Assembly: GCA_049322795.1 (NCBI GenBank)
Contig: JBMOQH010000019.1
Span: 186,001-250,000, forward strand
Direction: 5' to 3'
DNA: 64,000 nucleotides
Origin: Immundisolibacter sp049322795
GTDB taxonomy: Bacteria > Pseudomonadota > Gammaproteobacteria > Immundisolibacterales > Immundisolibacteraceae
Part shown: piece after piece, positions 1 to 8,220 of the stretch
Layout: each line of letters opens with the position of its first letter
Numbering within the stretch: position 1 is the stretch's first letter
The notes under the pieces: generated by a model
What the model was told of the DNA's origin: nothing
What the model saw: only the letters and a program-made list of their open reading frames with translations
Database searches by the model: none
Made by a program: the position numbers and the translations under genes

Positions 1-1186
1 CCCGGCTCTGGTTCCGCAGCTGGCTCCAGCATTCGGACAGGAAGTCGCTGACCAGGCCGAAGTGATTCGTGACCAGGTCCTTGTTGATCTTGGGCACGTT
101 CCAACCCGGCAAGAACGCATGGATGCGGTCCATGAAGGCGGTGTCGTCACGCATCTCCGGGGGCATGGGCCCAAACAGGTGCCCCACGCGTTGCTGGTGT
201 TCCACATCGACGTCGAAGTTGCCGACCAAGACGATGCTGCCGTCCGCGCGGATGCTCTCCTTGCCGCGGCTGAACTCGCCGGACTCCATGTAGCCCTTCA
301 TGATGTTCACGCCGTCCTTCTGGTCGAAGGAGATGCCTGACACCTCGTCGAAGCAGACCACGTCGTACTGGCACACCAGGCCTCGCCGGCCCTTGGCTGT
401 GTTCTCCACGAACATCTTGGCCACCGTGGCTTTGCCCCCCGAGATCAGGTGGGCGTAAGGCGAAACCTGCTGGAACAGATGGCTCTTGCCCGTGCCGCGC
501 GGACCGAGCTCCACCAGGTTGTAGTTGCGCTCCACAAAGGGAACCATGCGCAGGAGCAGGGCGTTTCGCTGGCGGTCGCTCAGCCCGCCGGACTCAATGC
601 CGATGGATCGAAGCAGAAAGCACTTCCATTCTTCGGTGGTGAACGCCTCGCGGGCCTTGGCCAGGGTGTCCAACACGTCGCGCTTGGACAGCTGAATCTC
701 CCGCAGCGACGTGATCCCAAACGGACGCCCTTTGGCCTCCTGGGCGATGGCCACATCGAACGTCACGCCCAGCTCGGCATAGAAGCCACCGGTCAACATG
801 CGTTCGTGCTGGTTGACCAGCTCGCTGCTGATCCGCACATCGGTCAGCCGAAGGCTTGGCAGGCTGGCGACGTACTCGCCCTTGTTGTCCACGCGCGCGG
901 TCACGAGGTCGATGATCTTCACCTCGCCGGTTTCCAGCGCCTTCGCCTTGAACAGCTCCTCCTCGCCGGCGCGCACCGTGCGGGACTTGAGCTGGCGCTG
1001 CACGATCTCGAGCCCCTCGTCGATCTCCTCCTGATCGGTGCTGGCGCAATAACGCCCGAGCATGAACTCGACAACGTAGGTGGGTACCGGAAACTGGCGA
1101 CTGAAGGTGCGGACCAGGTCTTTCCGGACCAGATACCCGTCCAGTACCGAGGCGGCTTTGTTGTCTATCTGATCCAGTTCGATCAT
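1..1186 (-). CDS. brxL: BREX protein BrxL, Lon-like ATPase (3' end outside window)
   Basis: Partial gene: about 395 residues are visible and the C-terminus, where the Lon-like protease domain would lie, is beyond the left edge. Visible are a Walker A loop GPRGTGKSH (residues 228-236) and a Walker B-like VVCFDEV about 45 residues later, followed by AAA+-type sequence. The start is the ATG at 1186, three bases after the pglZ stop, so the two are very probably co-translated. BrxL is the last gene of type 1 BREX operons. It forms DNA-binding AAA+ rings needed for phage exclusion. Its position, order and P-loop make the call firm; the integrity of the 3' end cannot be judged here. Confidence 0.9.
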   Translation of the reverse strand, partial: MIELDQIDNKAASVLDGYLVRKDLVRTFSRQFPVPTYVVEFMLGRYCASTDQEEIDEGLEIVQRQLKSRTVRAGEEELFKAKALETGEVKIIDLVTARVDNKGEYVASLPSLRLTDVRISSELVNQHERMLTGGFYAELGVTFDVAIAQEAKGRPFGITSLREIQLSKRDVLDTLAKAREAFTTEEWKCFLLRSIGIESGGLSDRQRNALLLRMVPFVERNYNLVELGPRGTGKSHLFQQVSPYAHLISGGKATVAKMFVENTAKGRRGLVCQYDVVCFDEVSGISFDQKDGVNIMKGYMESGEFSRGKESIRADGSIVLVGNFDVDVEHQQRVGHLFGPMPPEMRDDTAFMDRIHAFLPGWNVPKINKDLVTNHFGLVSDFLSECWSQLRNQSR

Positions 1187-1189
1187 GCG

Positions 1190-3535
1190 TCAGCCTCCGC
1201 CGATCACGGTGTTTGCCTCGGCCACCAGCTCGCCCGATGCGCTGAGCAGAACCAGAAACGCCCCGCGGCCTTGCAGTTCTTCGTTTTCAACCACCACCGA
1301 TGCGGTGCCGTTGTCCTTGAGCGGCTTCACGCTCACGACCACGCTGGCAGCCGGATCGCCCGCCTGGGTGCGAATGTCCAGGGACAGATTCGCGTACTGG
1401 CCATCCACGGCCACCGTGCAGCGCAAACCCTTCCACGCGATGTCGGTGACCTCGGCCACCTGCTTGGCCGAAGCGCTCCCGCTCCGAGTCACCACCAGAT
1501 CCAGGGTGAGGCACTCTTGCAGGCTCAACCCGCCATGGTTGTAGTCCACGGATTTGCCGTAGCAGCTCACGCCATCGGCCAGTGCGAACTGCTGATGGGG
1601 GTTCCAGAACCAGGGGTACAAGCGCTCACCGGTGGAAGCGCCGGGCTTGATCGAGGCGCAGCGCCCCCATTTGTTGTCGGTGAGGTCCTTGGACATCTGA
1701 ATCGTGGGTAACTTGCCCGGCATGAGCAGCCAACCGTGGTCGGTCACCACCCTGACGCTGTTCCAACCCGCAGCCAACAAGGCGCCGATGCGTTCTGCAA
1801 TCTCGGCAAGAAGCGGGTCGATGTGCTTGGCCAGCTTCCAGCCGCGCGCGTGCCCCTCGCTGTCGATGTCGCCGAATTCGCACCACGCGTTGCCCTGACC
1901 GTCACCGTTTTCGGTACGGTCCAGCACCTTCCAGTGGTTGTCGTTCAACAGCTTCTTCAAGTGGTAGCCGCCCTTGAGGGACTGGCCGGTGGCCGCGACG
2001 CAAGGCTCGAAGTCATCGCAGTCGTCGGTGCCGCTGATCTTGGTCCGCACGGGCGAAGCAGCCGCCTTGCCGGTCGCGGTCACGCTGGGCAGCGCCGTCC
2101 AGCTCATGGCTTCCGCCACCTGGCAGCCGCGTGTCTCCAGGACGGCCGAGAGACGGCGGGCCGCGTCAAAGCGCAGGCCATCCACGAACAGCACGCACTC
2201 GCCCTTGGCGGCGGCGAAGGCCTTGGCGCTGGCGATCGTGCCACCGGGGTAGCTCGATCCATCGACCAGCTTCTGCAGGTAGCGCGCAGACTCCTCCAGC
2301 CAGGGCAGATAGATCGCCCGAACAGCGGCCGTCACCGCATCAACGTCGGCCGCCCTCTCAACACACGCCAGCGCCGACAGCACCGCATCGTCGGCGCGCC
2401 AGCCCTGCGTGGCATACCCGGCCTGCAAGTCCGCAACCGAGCCGGCCGCCAAGGCCGTCTTGGTCGCCTCCGCGACCACTGCCAGGTGCTTGGCGGCCAG
2501 CGCCAGCGGCGATTCACCCAACTCAGCCCACACCAGCTCACGGCGCGGCGCATGGGCCTTCTCCAGCTCCAGCACCCGCTTCCTGGCTTCGTGCGCGGGC
2601 AGGTGGTTCAAGGCCAGAAAATCATGCTGTAGCGCCTTCTCCTGCTCGTCATTCCATTGCGGCCAGCCGCTAAGCTTTTCGGCAGGCGTGTCGAAGATGC
2701 CCAGGTCGGGCGGCTTGCACTGTCGGATTCGGTTCGGGATGTTGGGGTAACGCTTCGGTGCTTCGCTGTACCGCTCCCACACTGAATGCCAGGGCCCCTC
2801 GCGCGTCGCCAACTTGCTGGCACCGGCCAGGACCCCATCGGCCTGCGGGTTGAACGCCAGCTGTGACTTGCATACCTCCACAAAGGCCGTCCACTCGTTG
2901 GCGCCGCGCGTGGTCTGGAACGCGTCGCCCAGATCCAGCCACTGCAGCAGGTCGCGCACCGGGTCGCCGCCGGTCAGCAGGGTGTTGAAGTAATCCTTGT
3001 CCAGCCGCTTGCCCTTCAGCAGTTCAAGCTCTTCATCCAGCAGCCGGTACAGCGCCAGTTGCATGGCGTTCTTGGCATCGTTGTCCTGGGCCACGTCCAG
3101 ACCCATGCCGCCTTGGTCCGACTTCAGGAAGGCCATGATGGTCCAGTCCTTGGCGTTCGCCTGTGACCAGATCACCCCCCGGTACTGCAGCTCAGCCAAG
3201 GGCTTCAAGAGGTCCGGGCAGTCTTCGATCGCCCGCAGGTCCTGGCGGCTCACGCCAGGCAGGTAGAACACCGGCACGCGATCGGCCGGCAAGGTCACAT
3301 CGGGCGCCTTGCCCGCAATCACGCAGCGCAGCCAGATGGCCGGCCCCATGCGGCTCTCGGGCGTGTAGTCGCCCAGCACCAGCAGTTCCGCCAGCTCGCT
3401 CTGCAGGCGCGGGATCACTGCCTCCCACTGGCGGTCCTTGTCGGGCCACAAGATGCACGAGGGCGCGACTTGAACCTCGGGGTTGAAGATCGCCGAGTCG
3501 CGCAGGGTCTTGACCAGATGTTCGATCACCCTCAT
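1190..3535 (-). CDS. pglZ: BREX alkaline-phosphatase-fold protein PglZ (type B-like)
   Basis: 781-residue protein. The alkaline-phosphatase-superfamily core is recognisable from FVDGLRFD (residues 450-457), with the metal-binding or nucleophile position, and TDHGWLL (598-604), the second metal-binding cluster. The long N-terminal half has no motif I recognise. The length and the spacing of these motifs suit the PglZ type B subgroup better than the classical form, but this is from memory of the family. The ATG overlaps the stop of the upstream gene by 4 bp, and brxL follows after 3 bp. PglZ is an essential BREX component; E. coli-type PglZ is reported as a metal-dependent nuclease/phosphatase. 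Confidence 0.92.
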   Translation of the reverse strand: MRVIEHLVKTLRDSAIFNPEVQVAPSCILWPDKDRQWEAVIPRLQSELAELLVLGDYTPESRMGPAIWLRCVIAGKAPDVTLPADRVPVFYLPGVSRQDLRAIEDCPDLLKPLAELQYRGVIWSQANAKDWTIMAFLKSDQGGMGLDVAQDNDAKNAMQLALYRLLDEELELLKGKRLDKDYFNTLLTGGDPVRDLLQWLDLGDAFQTTRGANEWTAFVEVCKSQLAFNPQADGVLAGASKLATREGPWHSVWERYSEAPKRYPNIPNRIRQCKPPDLGIFDTPAEKLSGWPQWNDEQEKALQHDFLALNHLPAHEARKRVLELEKAHAPRRELVWAELGESPLALAAKHLAVVAEATKTALAAGSVADLQAGYATQGWRADDAVLSALACVERAADVDAVTAAVRAIYLPWLEESARYLQKLVDGSSYPGGTIASAKAFAAAKGECVLFVDGLRFDAARRLSAVLETRGCQVAEAMSWTALPSVTATGKAAASPVRTKISGTDDCDDFEPCVAATGQSLKGGYHLKKLLNDNHWKVLDRTENGDGQGNAWCEFGDIDSEGHARGWKLAKHIDPLLAEIAERIGALLAAGWNSVRVVTDHGWLLMPGKLPTIQMSKDLTDNKWGRCASIKPGASTGERLYPWFWNPHQQFALADGVSCYGKSVDYNHGGLSLQECLTLDLVVTRSGSASAKQVAEVTDIAWKGLRCTVAVDGQYANLSLDIRTQAGDPAASVVVSVKPLKDNGTASVVVENEELQGRGAFLVLLSASGELVAEANTVIGGG

Positions 3536-4821
3536 GGCTTGTTCTCTAGTATTTTTTGCTGCCAGGCCAGAACCACAGCCTTATCGCCCTTGGCGACCGC
3601 ATCGATGATAGTTGCCAGTGCTGTCGTTTCAACACCATGCGTGCCCACATACCCTGAACGGATCAGTCCGACCATGTCCGCTTCGCGCAAGTAGGTTCCA
3701 TTCAGCGCGTCATAGCTCATGCGAACACCGCCTTTTGGCCCTTTGGCCGAAGGAGAGGCAAGAATGTGATTCAAATGATCAAGCGAAACGAGAAATGACT
3801 GATGTGAGTCGTCAACGATCTTCCGCTTCACAAACTTGAAGAAAAACGGATTTCTGCTCAGACGGTAGTCCGAAGTCGCCACTTGAATAGCCGGAATCTT
3901 CATTCGCGCAATCTCGTCCCAAAGCTGCTTGACCGGACGAAAATGCCAGTCGCCTTTGGCCTTCTTGTATTCTTGCAGCATTTTGTACTGGACCATGACG
4001 ACATTGCCCCGGGTTTCGTTGATGTAGATGAGATCAACGCCAAGCATCTTTTCTAGTGGCAACTTATTGGCGGTGTAAATCACCAGCCGCTCGTCGCCTT
4101 TGTGAAAGACAGCGCGCCCGGTGACATCCGGAGCAATGGCATCAAACCCTGGCAGGCGTGATGCATCCGCGTGTACTACATTGTCTTCATAGAGGTAGGT
4201 GCCAATCAGGCTGAGTCCCGAGGATGCTCCTCGTTTAAGGGCCACTTCGTTGGGTAGCGCATTGCCGCGAATGCCAAAGGCATCCATGGCAGTTTGTATG
4301 GTATCTTCCTGTGCCCAGTCGGTGTTTGGCGTCCGGCGCAGCTTGGGCAGTTGCGAAAGCGCAGTGTCCAACGCCGCCTGATTTTCCGAATCTTCCGCCA
4401 GTGCTTCAATGAGGTGGCCGCTGAGCTTTGGCGAAAGATTCGCAAAATGGCCCTCTGCAGGCGTGCGCTCGCTGAACATCCTCTTCATTCGCGTGTCGGT
4501 CAGCTTGTCGCCAACCTCCTGCAGAGATGATGGCTTTATCGGTCGCAGCTTTTTGATGGTCAGACGGGAGTCAAAAGTGCTGACTGCGACCTTGCGGGTG
4601 GCAGCGGCTAGGTAACAACGGGTTGCACGTTGCTCTTGAATTTCCATCAGGCAAAGCGTCGGCAGTTTGAAATCCTGAAGAACCGAATGCGGCTTGACGA
4701 TGGTGAGATGCTCGAAGCCTTGCCGCGAATTGTGCAAGGACTCCGAAAACGCCTCATCGAAGCGAATCAAGATCATGGGTTTCTTCTGAACCCATTGGGC
4801 GATCTTGATCGACGTGCTCAT
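3532..4821 (-). CDS. Unrecognised BREX-embedded protein, possible PD-(D/E)XK nuclease
   Basis: 429-residue protein with no family I can name, set between pglX and pglZ where canonical type 1 BREX has no gene. The ATG at 4821 overlaps the pglX stop by 4 bp and its stop overlaps the pglZ start by 4 bp, so it is an integral operon member. Residues 257-280 read as a helix-strand-strand segment: E257, then GVD (D263), LIYI, a turn and VVMVQYK (Q278, K280). The D-x14-Q-x-K spacing resembles the Mrr-type branch of PD-(D/E)XK nucleases, which has Q in place of D/E. The N-terminal half is rich in charged helices. Its DNA is visibly less GC-rich than brxC or pglZ. The nuclease reading is inference; it could also be a structural or regulatory BREX accessory. 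Confidence 0.6.
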   Translation of the reverse strand: MSTSIKIAQWVQKKPMILIRFDEAFSESLHNSRQGFEHLTIVKPHSVLQDFKLPTLCLMEIQEQRATRCYLAAATRKVAVSTFDSRLTIKKLRPIKPSSLQEVGDKLTDTRMKRMFSERTPAEGHFANLSPKLSGHLIEALAEDSENQAALDTALSQLPKLRRTPNTDWAQEDTIQTAMDAFGIRGNALPNEVALKRGASSGLSLIGTYLYEDNVVHADASRLPGFDAIAPDVTGRAVFHKGDERLVIYTANKLPLEKMLGVDLIYINETRGNVVMVQYKMLQEYKKAKGDWHFRPVKQLWDEIARMKIPAIQVATSDYRLSRNPFFFKFVKRKIVDDSHQSFLVSLDHLNHILASPSAKGPKGGVRMSYDALNGTYLREADMVGLIRSGYVGTHGVETTALATIIDAVAKGDKAVVLAWQQKILENKP

Positions 4822-7800
4822 TTGGCCTTCTCCCGCGCGGCGCGCTTCTCGGCCAAGGTCAGGTGGTGATCGTTGATGCGGTCGCCCACCTTGCCGCCGT
4901 ACCGCAGGCCAAGCTCGTACCAAGGTGCCGACGGGACATCGCTGCCACGGTCCTTTTCCCAATGCAGACTCTTCGGTTTGTCGCGTAACACGCCAGCACC
5001 TTTTTTGCCGACATCTGGAACCGAGAGGAAGGGGCGGATGTTCAAGCGCACCCCGTCGTTCAGATCGGGGTGCCAGCCAATCGGCTGCTCCTCGATCGGC
5101 TTCCAGCGCACGAAGATGTCGTAGGGCGCCTCGCCCACCAGAATGAGTTCCAGGCGCTTCTTCAGCACCTCTGCGGCAGCCAGTTTTTCCTGGGCGCCGT
5201 CCACGCCGCTCTCGGCATCACGCTTCTGGCGGCCGATCCAGTCACCCAGGTAGGTGTAGATCAACGCTTCTAAAGCCTTGTAGTCGAGCTTGTGGTAATT
5301 CACCAGGGCGGCGAAGCCATCGCGCAGTCCATCCCATACGTGCCAGACGAACGGTCGGTTGCCGAACAGCGCGCTGTGCTGGGTGAAGAACTTGTCGCGC
5401 AGCCAGGTTTCGAGCGACTTGCCAGCGTGATCTGCTGCCGTCAGCAACTGGGCGAGGACGTCGTTGCTCCAGTCTTGCCCATAGGCATCGGCCAGCAAAT
5501 TGCGAAGCCGGTCACTTGCCGATGACTCTCGGCCCACAGGCGGAATACAGACGATGCCGTCTTTGTCGGCGTGCGAGGCCAGCGCCTTGCTACGCACAAT
5601 CCATTCACGCGCATTATCAGACAACTCCATCTTGTCGTCGGATTCGGCTGGCCAGGTGTAGCCGACCAAGCGCGCAACGGCTACCTGCAGCGGAAAAGTA
5701 GCCGGCTGCGGGTGACCGTGGAAAAGCCATTGGGTGGGATCGTCGGAATACGGTCTTGGCAAGCCGTGGGGATACTTCTCGCTTGCAATCCGAGTCCAAC
5801 GCTCGATGTCGAAATCGACCTGTCCAAGGTATTGGTTGTCAACGCTAAGTTTGGAATTGGCCTTGCGAACAGACTCTCTGAAATCATTACTTTCTAGGAA
5901 GGATGCAATTGCGGGTAATGTGGGAGAGTCGTTAGCCGTGATGACGGCCTGGTTGTCATCAAATGGTGTGCCTGTGTAGTACGCCGTCGGCATGCCGGCC
6001 ATTCGACTGATGGATATTCCGGGCTTGCCCCATGCATCTAGTCCGCGAATCCACGCTCCGGTGTTTCCATTCAGTCGCTCCAAAACCTGCTCGACAAGCG
6101 CACCTTGGCCTCCTTCCCAAAGCAAGGCGTCGGTGAAGCCGGTGAATCGACCCGCCCCGTCGCCTACGGTTCGGGAAAGCCGCCATTTTCCAAAAAAATC
6201 GACAGGCTCCCAAAATTGCAGAATGAACCTCTTGGAATCCCCAGTGCACACACCTTTGTGTGCCTTGGCGTACTTAGATAGCGGTGTCTCCGTGGCGATC
6301 GATGAAAGTGAAACCGTGGCCGACGGATTCTCGAGCTGCGCAGCTTGGAGTTGCCATTGAAGCTCCTGAGAAATCAGGGCAGACGCCTTTGCTGCAGCAT
6401 CTAGTCCAGCGACGGCGTCTATTCCCCAAAGCTTGTCAGATGCAGTTGGTCTAGCCGATCCCAAGGTTAGGAGTTGGACGTTGAAGTCCCACATCGGTGT
6501 CTGAAAAGCCTTCGCCCCCAGTAGGCCGACTAACTTCCAACTGCAGCTTTTAAGCAGTGAAGTGCGCTGTGCCTTGTATGTTGCCAAGAACAACCAGTTT
6601 TGCGGCATTACGATCTGTACTAATCCAGCACTATCGGTGCGACTCAATTCCAGGCAACGTTCCAGAAACACGTTTGCTAGATCATTCTTGGCTTCCGGGT
6701 AATGGGCTTCGCAATAGCTCCTTAGCTGCTCGCTCTGCTTACCTCGTGCCAAATAAGGCACATTGGTAACCACTAGGTGGTAGCGGCTGTCCAGTAAGCG
6801 CGACGCTTCGAGTAGCCCTAAGGCGCTAAGCGCGGAATCCCATCGCTCTTCATCATTGCTGCTCGCGTTCATGCTTTCTCGAGCCAGTGCCTCGTGCAGC
6901 AGTTTGCCGAGCTGCTGATAGTCAGCGCCGAAAAGGTCGCCCTTCTGCTTACTGGGGGAGAGCAGGCTGCCGAGCATGGGCGCCTGGGCAAAGAGTTGAT
7001 GCAGACGCGCCAAGCCTTCGCGGAGATGGGCCGCGTTGTGAGCGGCCTCGGGCACTAGTGCCTCCCAGTCCTGCACCTTGGCCGCGACCTTCAGACCGCA
7101 ACAAGCGATGTTGGGGGCCGGTATCTCCCTCACTCCAAGCGGCTTGCCGGGTGCATCCGGATAGCGCCAGGCCTCCAGCGCCACCGCGAACACAGCAATC
7201 TCCACACAACGCGGATCCAGTTCCAGGCCGTGGATGTTCTCGGCCAAGACGCGGTTGACCGCCTCCTTGGCGCTTAGACCTTCCGCCGCCATGCGCATCG
7301 GCACCAGCATCAGGAAGGCCGCCACCAGGAAGTGTCCCGAGCCGCAGCACGGGTCGAGCAGCTTGAAGTCGGCCAGCGAGTCGGGCCAGCCGTCGAACTT
7401 GCCGGCAGCCGGCGTGCCGTCTTCCAGTGTGCGGAAGTAGTCGAGGTTCACCGGACATGACTTGCCCGGGTGCCGGGTGGCCCACCAGGCGCCGAGCGAG
7501 TTGTGCAGCAGGAAGGCCACCATGTACGGCTCGGTGAAGAGCTGGGTGACGGCCGGCAACTCGTCGGCGCCGATCTTCACTTCCGACTTGTTGATGCGTT
7601 CCTTGTTGTCGGCTTGCCAGAACTGATACACCCAGCCCAGGCTGTCGCTGGCCTTGAATACGGCGTCGGGCAGGTTCTTGAGCAGGCGTTGCAGTTCGCT
7701 CTGGTGTTCGGGCGCAAAGGTCAACTCGAACACCGGCGAGCCGGGCTTGAACACCTGCGGCAGCATGCGGGCGGCCAGCTTGCCGGCCAGCTCCCAGCCG

Positions 7801-8207
7801 CTCTTGGCGGCGGGTTGCGTGTCGGGGTCGGCGGCCAGCTCATCGCACTCTTCGATGGTGACGGCCACGCCGTCGTACATCAGCAGGTTGTTGTCGGCCA
7901 GGAAGCGCGCGAACAGCATGCGGTGCCAGTGTTGGTAGGCCACCTCTTGCACCAGGTGCCGCAGCTCTTGCTTGCCATAGGTCGGGTTGGTGCTCTTGGA
8001 GTCGCGGGCGTCACCGAGCTGCTTGCCGTGGGTGCGCAGGCGGTTGCGCAGCGCCTTCTCGGCATCGCTCAGAAAGGTCTCGGGCTTGTCGTGGCCCACG
8101 CCCAGTTGGTCCAGCGCCGCTTGGGCCGCGGTTTCAGCGACCGTGCGGGCCGCTCGGACGGTCTTCTCCAGTGCGCCGCGCAGGTCCTTGTCGAGTGTTT
8201 GCATCAT
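4818..8207 (-). CDS. pglX: BREX adenine-specific DNA methyltransferase PglX
   Basis: 1129-residue N6-adenine methyltransferase that marks host DNA at the BREX recognition sequence. The SAM-binding motif I is DPCCGSGHF (residues 285-293). The catalytic motif IV reads TNVPY (481-485), so the usual NPPY has V at position 2. The segment after motif IV (about residues 450-840, target-recognition region) is encoded by noticeably more AT-rich DNA than the N- and C-terminal parts, suggesting domain exchange. The gene starts 13 bp after brxC and overlaps the following gene by 4 bp. No frameshift or internal stop is visible; some PglX genes phase-vary but I see no long homopolymer here. Confidence 0.92.
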   Translation of the reverse strand: MMQTLDKDLRGALEKTVRAARTVAETAAQAALDQLGVGHDKPETFLSDAEKALRNRLRTHGKQLGDARDSKSTNPTYGKQELRHLVQEVAYQHWHRMLFARFLADNNLLMYDGVAVTIEECDELAADPDTQPAAKSGWELAGKLAARMLPQVFKPGSPVFELTFAPEHQSELQRLLKNLPDAVFKASDSLGWVYQFWQADNKERINKSEVKIGADELPAVTQLFTEPYMVAFLLHNSLGAWWATRHPGKSCPVNLDYFRTLEDGTPAAGKFDGWPDSLADFKLLDPCCGSGHFLVAAFLMLVPMRMAAEGLSAKEAVNRVLAENIHGLELDPRCVEIAVFAVALEAWRYPDAPGKPLGVREIPAPNIACCGLKVAAKVQDWEALVPEAAHNAAHLREGLARLHQLFAQAPMLGSLLSPSKQKGDLFGADYQQLGKLLHEALARESMNASSNDEERWDSALSALGLLEASRLLDSRYHLVVTNVPYLARGKQSEQLRSYCEAHYPEAKNDLANVFLERCLELSRTDSAGLVQIVMPQNWLFLATYKAQRTSLLKSCSWKLVGLLGAKAFQTPMWDFNVQLLTLGSARPTASDKLWGIDAVAGLDAAAKASALISQELQWQLQAAQLENPSATVSLSSIATETPLSKYAKAHKGVCTGDSKRFILQFWEPVDFFGKWRLSRTVGDGAGRFTGFTDALLWEGGQGALVEQVLERLNGNTGAWIRGLDAWGKPGISISRMAGMPTAYYTGTPFDDNQAVITANDSPTLPAIASFLESNDFRESVRKANSKLSVDNQYLGQVDFDIERWTRIASEKYPHGLPRPYSDDPTQWLFHGHPQPATFPLQVAVARLVGYTWPAESDDKMELSDNAREWIVRSKALASHADKDGIVCIPPVGRESSASDRLRNLLADAYGQDWSNDVLAQLLTAADHAGKSLETWLRDKFFTQHSALFGNRPFVWHVWDGLRDGFAALVNYHKLDYKALEALIYTYLGDWIGRQKRDAESGVDGAQEKLAAAEVLKKRLELILVGEAPYDIFVRWKPIEEQPIGWHPDLNDGVRLNIRPFLSVPDVGKKGAGVLRDKPKSLHWEKDRGSDVPSAPWYELGLRYGGKVGDRINDHHLTLAEKRAAREKAK

Positions 8208-8220
8208 GCGTGTTCAGACC

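Noticed and set aside
4822..4962. Upstream extension of the BREX-embedded gene to 4962
   Set aside because: It would lie inside pglX and encodes Arg/Gly-rich sequence, while the ATG at 4821 forms a 4-bp overlap with the pglX stop.
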